From positions 1 through 7,223 of the forward strand of contig DYKL01000180.1 in assembly GCA_020722645.1 (NCBI GenBank): a DNA stretch of 7,223 nt, written 5' to 3'. The DNA comes from Acetofilamentum sp. GTDB lineage: Bacteria; Bacteroidota; Bacteroidia; Bacteroidales; JAFGUD01. Of this stretch, positions 5,493 to 7,223 are shown piece by piece (the first letter of the stretch is position 1; every line of letters starts with the position of its first letter). A model generated the notes under the pieces. That model saw nothing but the letters and a program-made list of their open reading frames with translations. It was not told the DNA's origin and did not search any database. Both the position numbers and the translations under genes were made by a program.

Positions 5493-7103
5493 TTATATTC
5501 CATCTAAGTTTGAATCGCGGGGGCTTTCAACAGAAAATACAAAGTCAATTGTCTTTTTTGTTGCCGGTTCAAGTTCAAAGTTCCAGATAATTTTATTTTC
5601 CTTGTCCATTTTTAATGAATCAGTATCTTCTTTGTATTCCGGTTTAATCAATTCAACTTTTATGTCTGAATGTTGTGAAATTGGAATTTGGTCGTAACTG
5701 ACAAATTTGTGTTTATGCTTTTTGTTGTTGGTTATAATAGTTTGATATTCAAAGACTGTATTGTTTTTTTTAGTAATTAATCCGGTGTTTTTTTCGTATT
5801 TTTTGATTAATTTATGTTCAACTTTTACACCTTCGTCAATACCAAGTGAAGTTTCAAATTCTTCAGTAGGGGCAATTAGCTTAAGTGTTGAATTTGCAAC
5901 AAAGCTGCCATCTAAAAATATATTTGTTTCACCCGGCAAAAAAGGATATTCGGTAGTGTTTTTGATTTTTGCTTTCAGATAGGCATATTGCGAAAGTTTT
6001 GGAACTACTGCATAAGTAAATTCAGCAGAAAGTTCCTGAATCAGAATATTTACCTTATGAGGTTGATTATCATTCAGAACGGTAGTTTTGTTCGGTATTT
6101 CAAAAAGTACGGAAGTTGCGCCTGTTTTAACCTCTGCTTGTGGCTTCTGTATAGGTTTTTCTTCAACCATAGCATTAACCATAAATTCATCATCGGAAAC
6201 CGAGCCTGTACTTTCTAAATTCATTTTTCGTGAAGACTTTTTTTTGATCTCATATTTCGGTTCTGCTGAGGGAGGTGGTAATGGAACATAAAAACCAATT
6301 CGCCAAGGCGATAATTCCGGCAAAGTTCCTGAAACATTAACATGAGCGGTTGAAATTGCAAGTTTTACATTATCCCAAGCTTCGCCTGTGTTTTGAGTTA
6401 CTTGTGCTTTGTACTCAATAATGACACTTTTAGTTTCAGAAATAACCCTAATATCATAAAGCGGAGTCCAGTATGCTCCATAAACTATATATGAGAGCAT
6501 AAAAACAAGTTCGCTTTCTGAATTGTTTGTAACGACAATTTCAACCTGATTTGTTGTCTTATTTCTATCATTCCCGAGTGAAGCAATTTCGTTATGAACA
6601 AGTTTCATCTTTTGAGATAATTCTTCTTTTTGGTACTTTAGTTCACGAAGTTTTTTTGTAATAGTTTCATTTTTAAGACGATAAAAGTCCACCATTTTAA
6701 TCCAGCTTTCAGGGTTTAGTTCTTCGTTAGTTGCTTCTTTTTCAGCAACATAGGTGGATTTTGTAATAATTTTTTCTATAAAATCCAATTCTTTTTGTTC
6801 AATGCTTATGTTTTCATTCAAAATGTCGATTTCTTTTTGAATTGCTTCAATTTTTTTCATTAGCTCTGCTACAGCTTCATTTTGAATTTCATTGTGAAAT
6901 ACTTGTTTTAATTTTATGTCGTTCAGAACAGCGTCGCCACCTCCACCTTTCACCTGAATGCTTTTTTGTTCTATTTTACTTGGTAAATCCGAAAAAACAA
7001 CAGTATTTTCGCCTTTGGGTAAAGTAATTTTTGCAATTCGTGAAATTTGAGCTCTATCGCTGTAAACAGTAACATTGCTGATGACTGAATTTAATTTTTC
7101 CAT
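5493..7103 (-). CDS. MuiA-family protein with DUF4140 and DUF4139 domains
   Basis: The 536-residue product matches the mucoidy inhibitor MuiA family by motif. An N-terminal DUF4140-like part (about 8-110) opens with VTVYSDRAQISR. A Lys/Glu-rich probable coiled coil follows (about 75-175). The DUF4139-like part (about 190-536) contains YGAYWTPLYDIRV (208-220), NTGEAWDNVKLAIST (238-252), FEIPNKTTVLNDNQPHKV (334-351), AYLKAKIKNTTEYPFLPGET (374-393), a SLGIDEGVKVE stretch (419-429) and a closing WNFELEP...VFSVESPRD. A charged, probably disordered linker (about 274-325, with PLPPP) interrupts it. No signal peptide or membrane segment is visible, so it appears cytoplasmic, although many relatives are exported. 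Biochemical role is not established. The ATG at 7103 starts immediately before the conserved N-terminus. The 120 nt to the right edge show no clear promoter or gene. Confidence 0.85.
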   Translation of the reverse strand: MEKLNSVISNVTVYSDRAQISRIAKITLPKGENTVVFSDLPSKIEQKSIQVKGGGGDAVLNDIKLKQVFHNEIQNEAVAELMKKIEAIQKEIDILNENISIEQKELDFIEKIITKSTYVAEKEATNEELNPESWIKMVDFYRLKNETITKKLRELKYQKEELSQKMKLVHNEIASLGNDRNKTTNQVEIVVTNNSESELVFMLSYIVYGAYWTPLYDIRVISETKSVIIEYKAQVTQNTGEAWDNVKLAISTAHVNVSGTLPELSPWRIGFYVPLPPPSAEPKYEIKKKSSRKMNLESTGSVSDDEFMVNAMVEEKPIQKPQAEVKTGATSVLFEIPNKTTVLNDNQPHKVNILIQELSAEFTYAVVPKLSQYAYLKAKIKNTTEYPFLPGETNIFLDGSFVANSTLKLIAPTEEFETSLGIDEGVKVEHKLIKKYEKNTGLITKKNNTVFEYQTIITNNKKHKHKFVSYDQIPISQHSDIKVELIKPEYKEDTDSLKMDKENKIIWNFELEPATKKTIDFVFSVESPRDSNLDGI

Positions 7104-7223
7104 ATTTGTTTTTTTGAGATGAATTGATGAATTTTTTAAAAAAAGGTAAATTTAGAAAAAAGAAAGTGTATTAAAACGGAACTTACTTTTAAAAAGCGTG
7201 GATTTACAGGGCTTTGCTGCTGA

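Noticed and set aside
5437..5697. Plus-strand open frame of 86 codons
   Set aside because: It lies mostly antisense to the conserved end of the MuiA-family gene, has no ATG start before the overlap that is supported, and shows no recognisable protein pattern.
7195..7217. TTTACAGGGC at the right edge as a fourth covarying-motif copy
   Set aside because: It shares the TTACAGGGC string with copy C, but the left arm does not complement the right arm, so the stem is not kept.

Overview
This looks like an ordinary chromosomal stretch from a low-GC member of the Bacteroidota. The evidence is a C-terminal type IX secretion (T9SS) sorting domain, signal peptides ending in F-S-Q, an outer-membrane beta-barrel protein, A-rich translation start regions without Shine-Dalgarno sequences, and TAnnTTTG-type -7 promoter boxes. 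No phage, transposase, CRISPR array, rRNA or tRNA was seen.

Layout, left to right: a 347-nt AT-rich non-coding region; a complete class II fructose-bisphosphate aldolase gene (+, 348-1427); a 347-nt non-coding region full of small repeats and hairpins; a predicted outer-membrane beta-barrel protein that appears to start at TTG (+, 1775-2788); a short convergent gap holding a terminator; a secreted beta-helix protein with a T9SS sorting domain (-, 2909-4966); a 526-nt non-coding region with a large folded element and a second long hairpin; and a DUF4140/DUF4139 (MuiA-family) protein (-, 5493-7103). The four genes do not form an obvious pathway. Aldolase is central glycolysis, two products belong to the cell envelope or exterior, and the MuiA-family protein has no settled function.

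The unexpected content lies between the genes. (1) A 19-nt motif, AGA-NNCT-TAC-AGNN-CARGC, occurs three times; its variable positions change in a compensatory way, so a 4-bp stem with a TAC loop is kept each time. (2) One copy is the tip of a hairpin inside a three-helix element (4991-5132) that ends 24 nt before the start codon of the T9SS-cargo gene. (3) Two copies of a 33-nt repeat (31/33 identical) lie in opposite orientation on either side of the aldolase gene. (4) A CTTTGCGG-type repeat forms an inverted pair able to fold into a long hairpin. None of these amounts to a proven new system; they are best read as dispersed structured intergenic repeats, one of which may act as a 5' leader.
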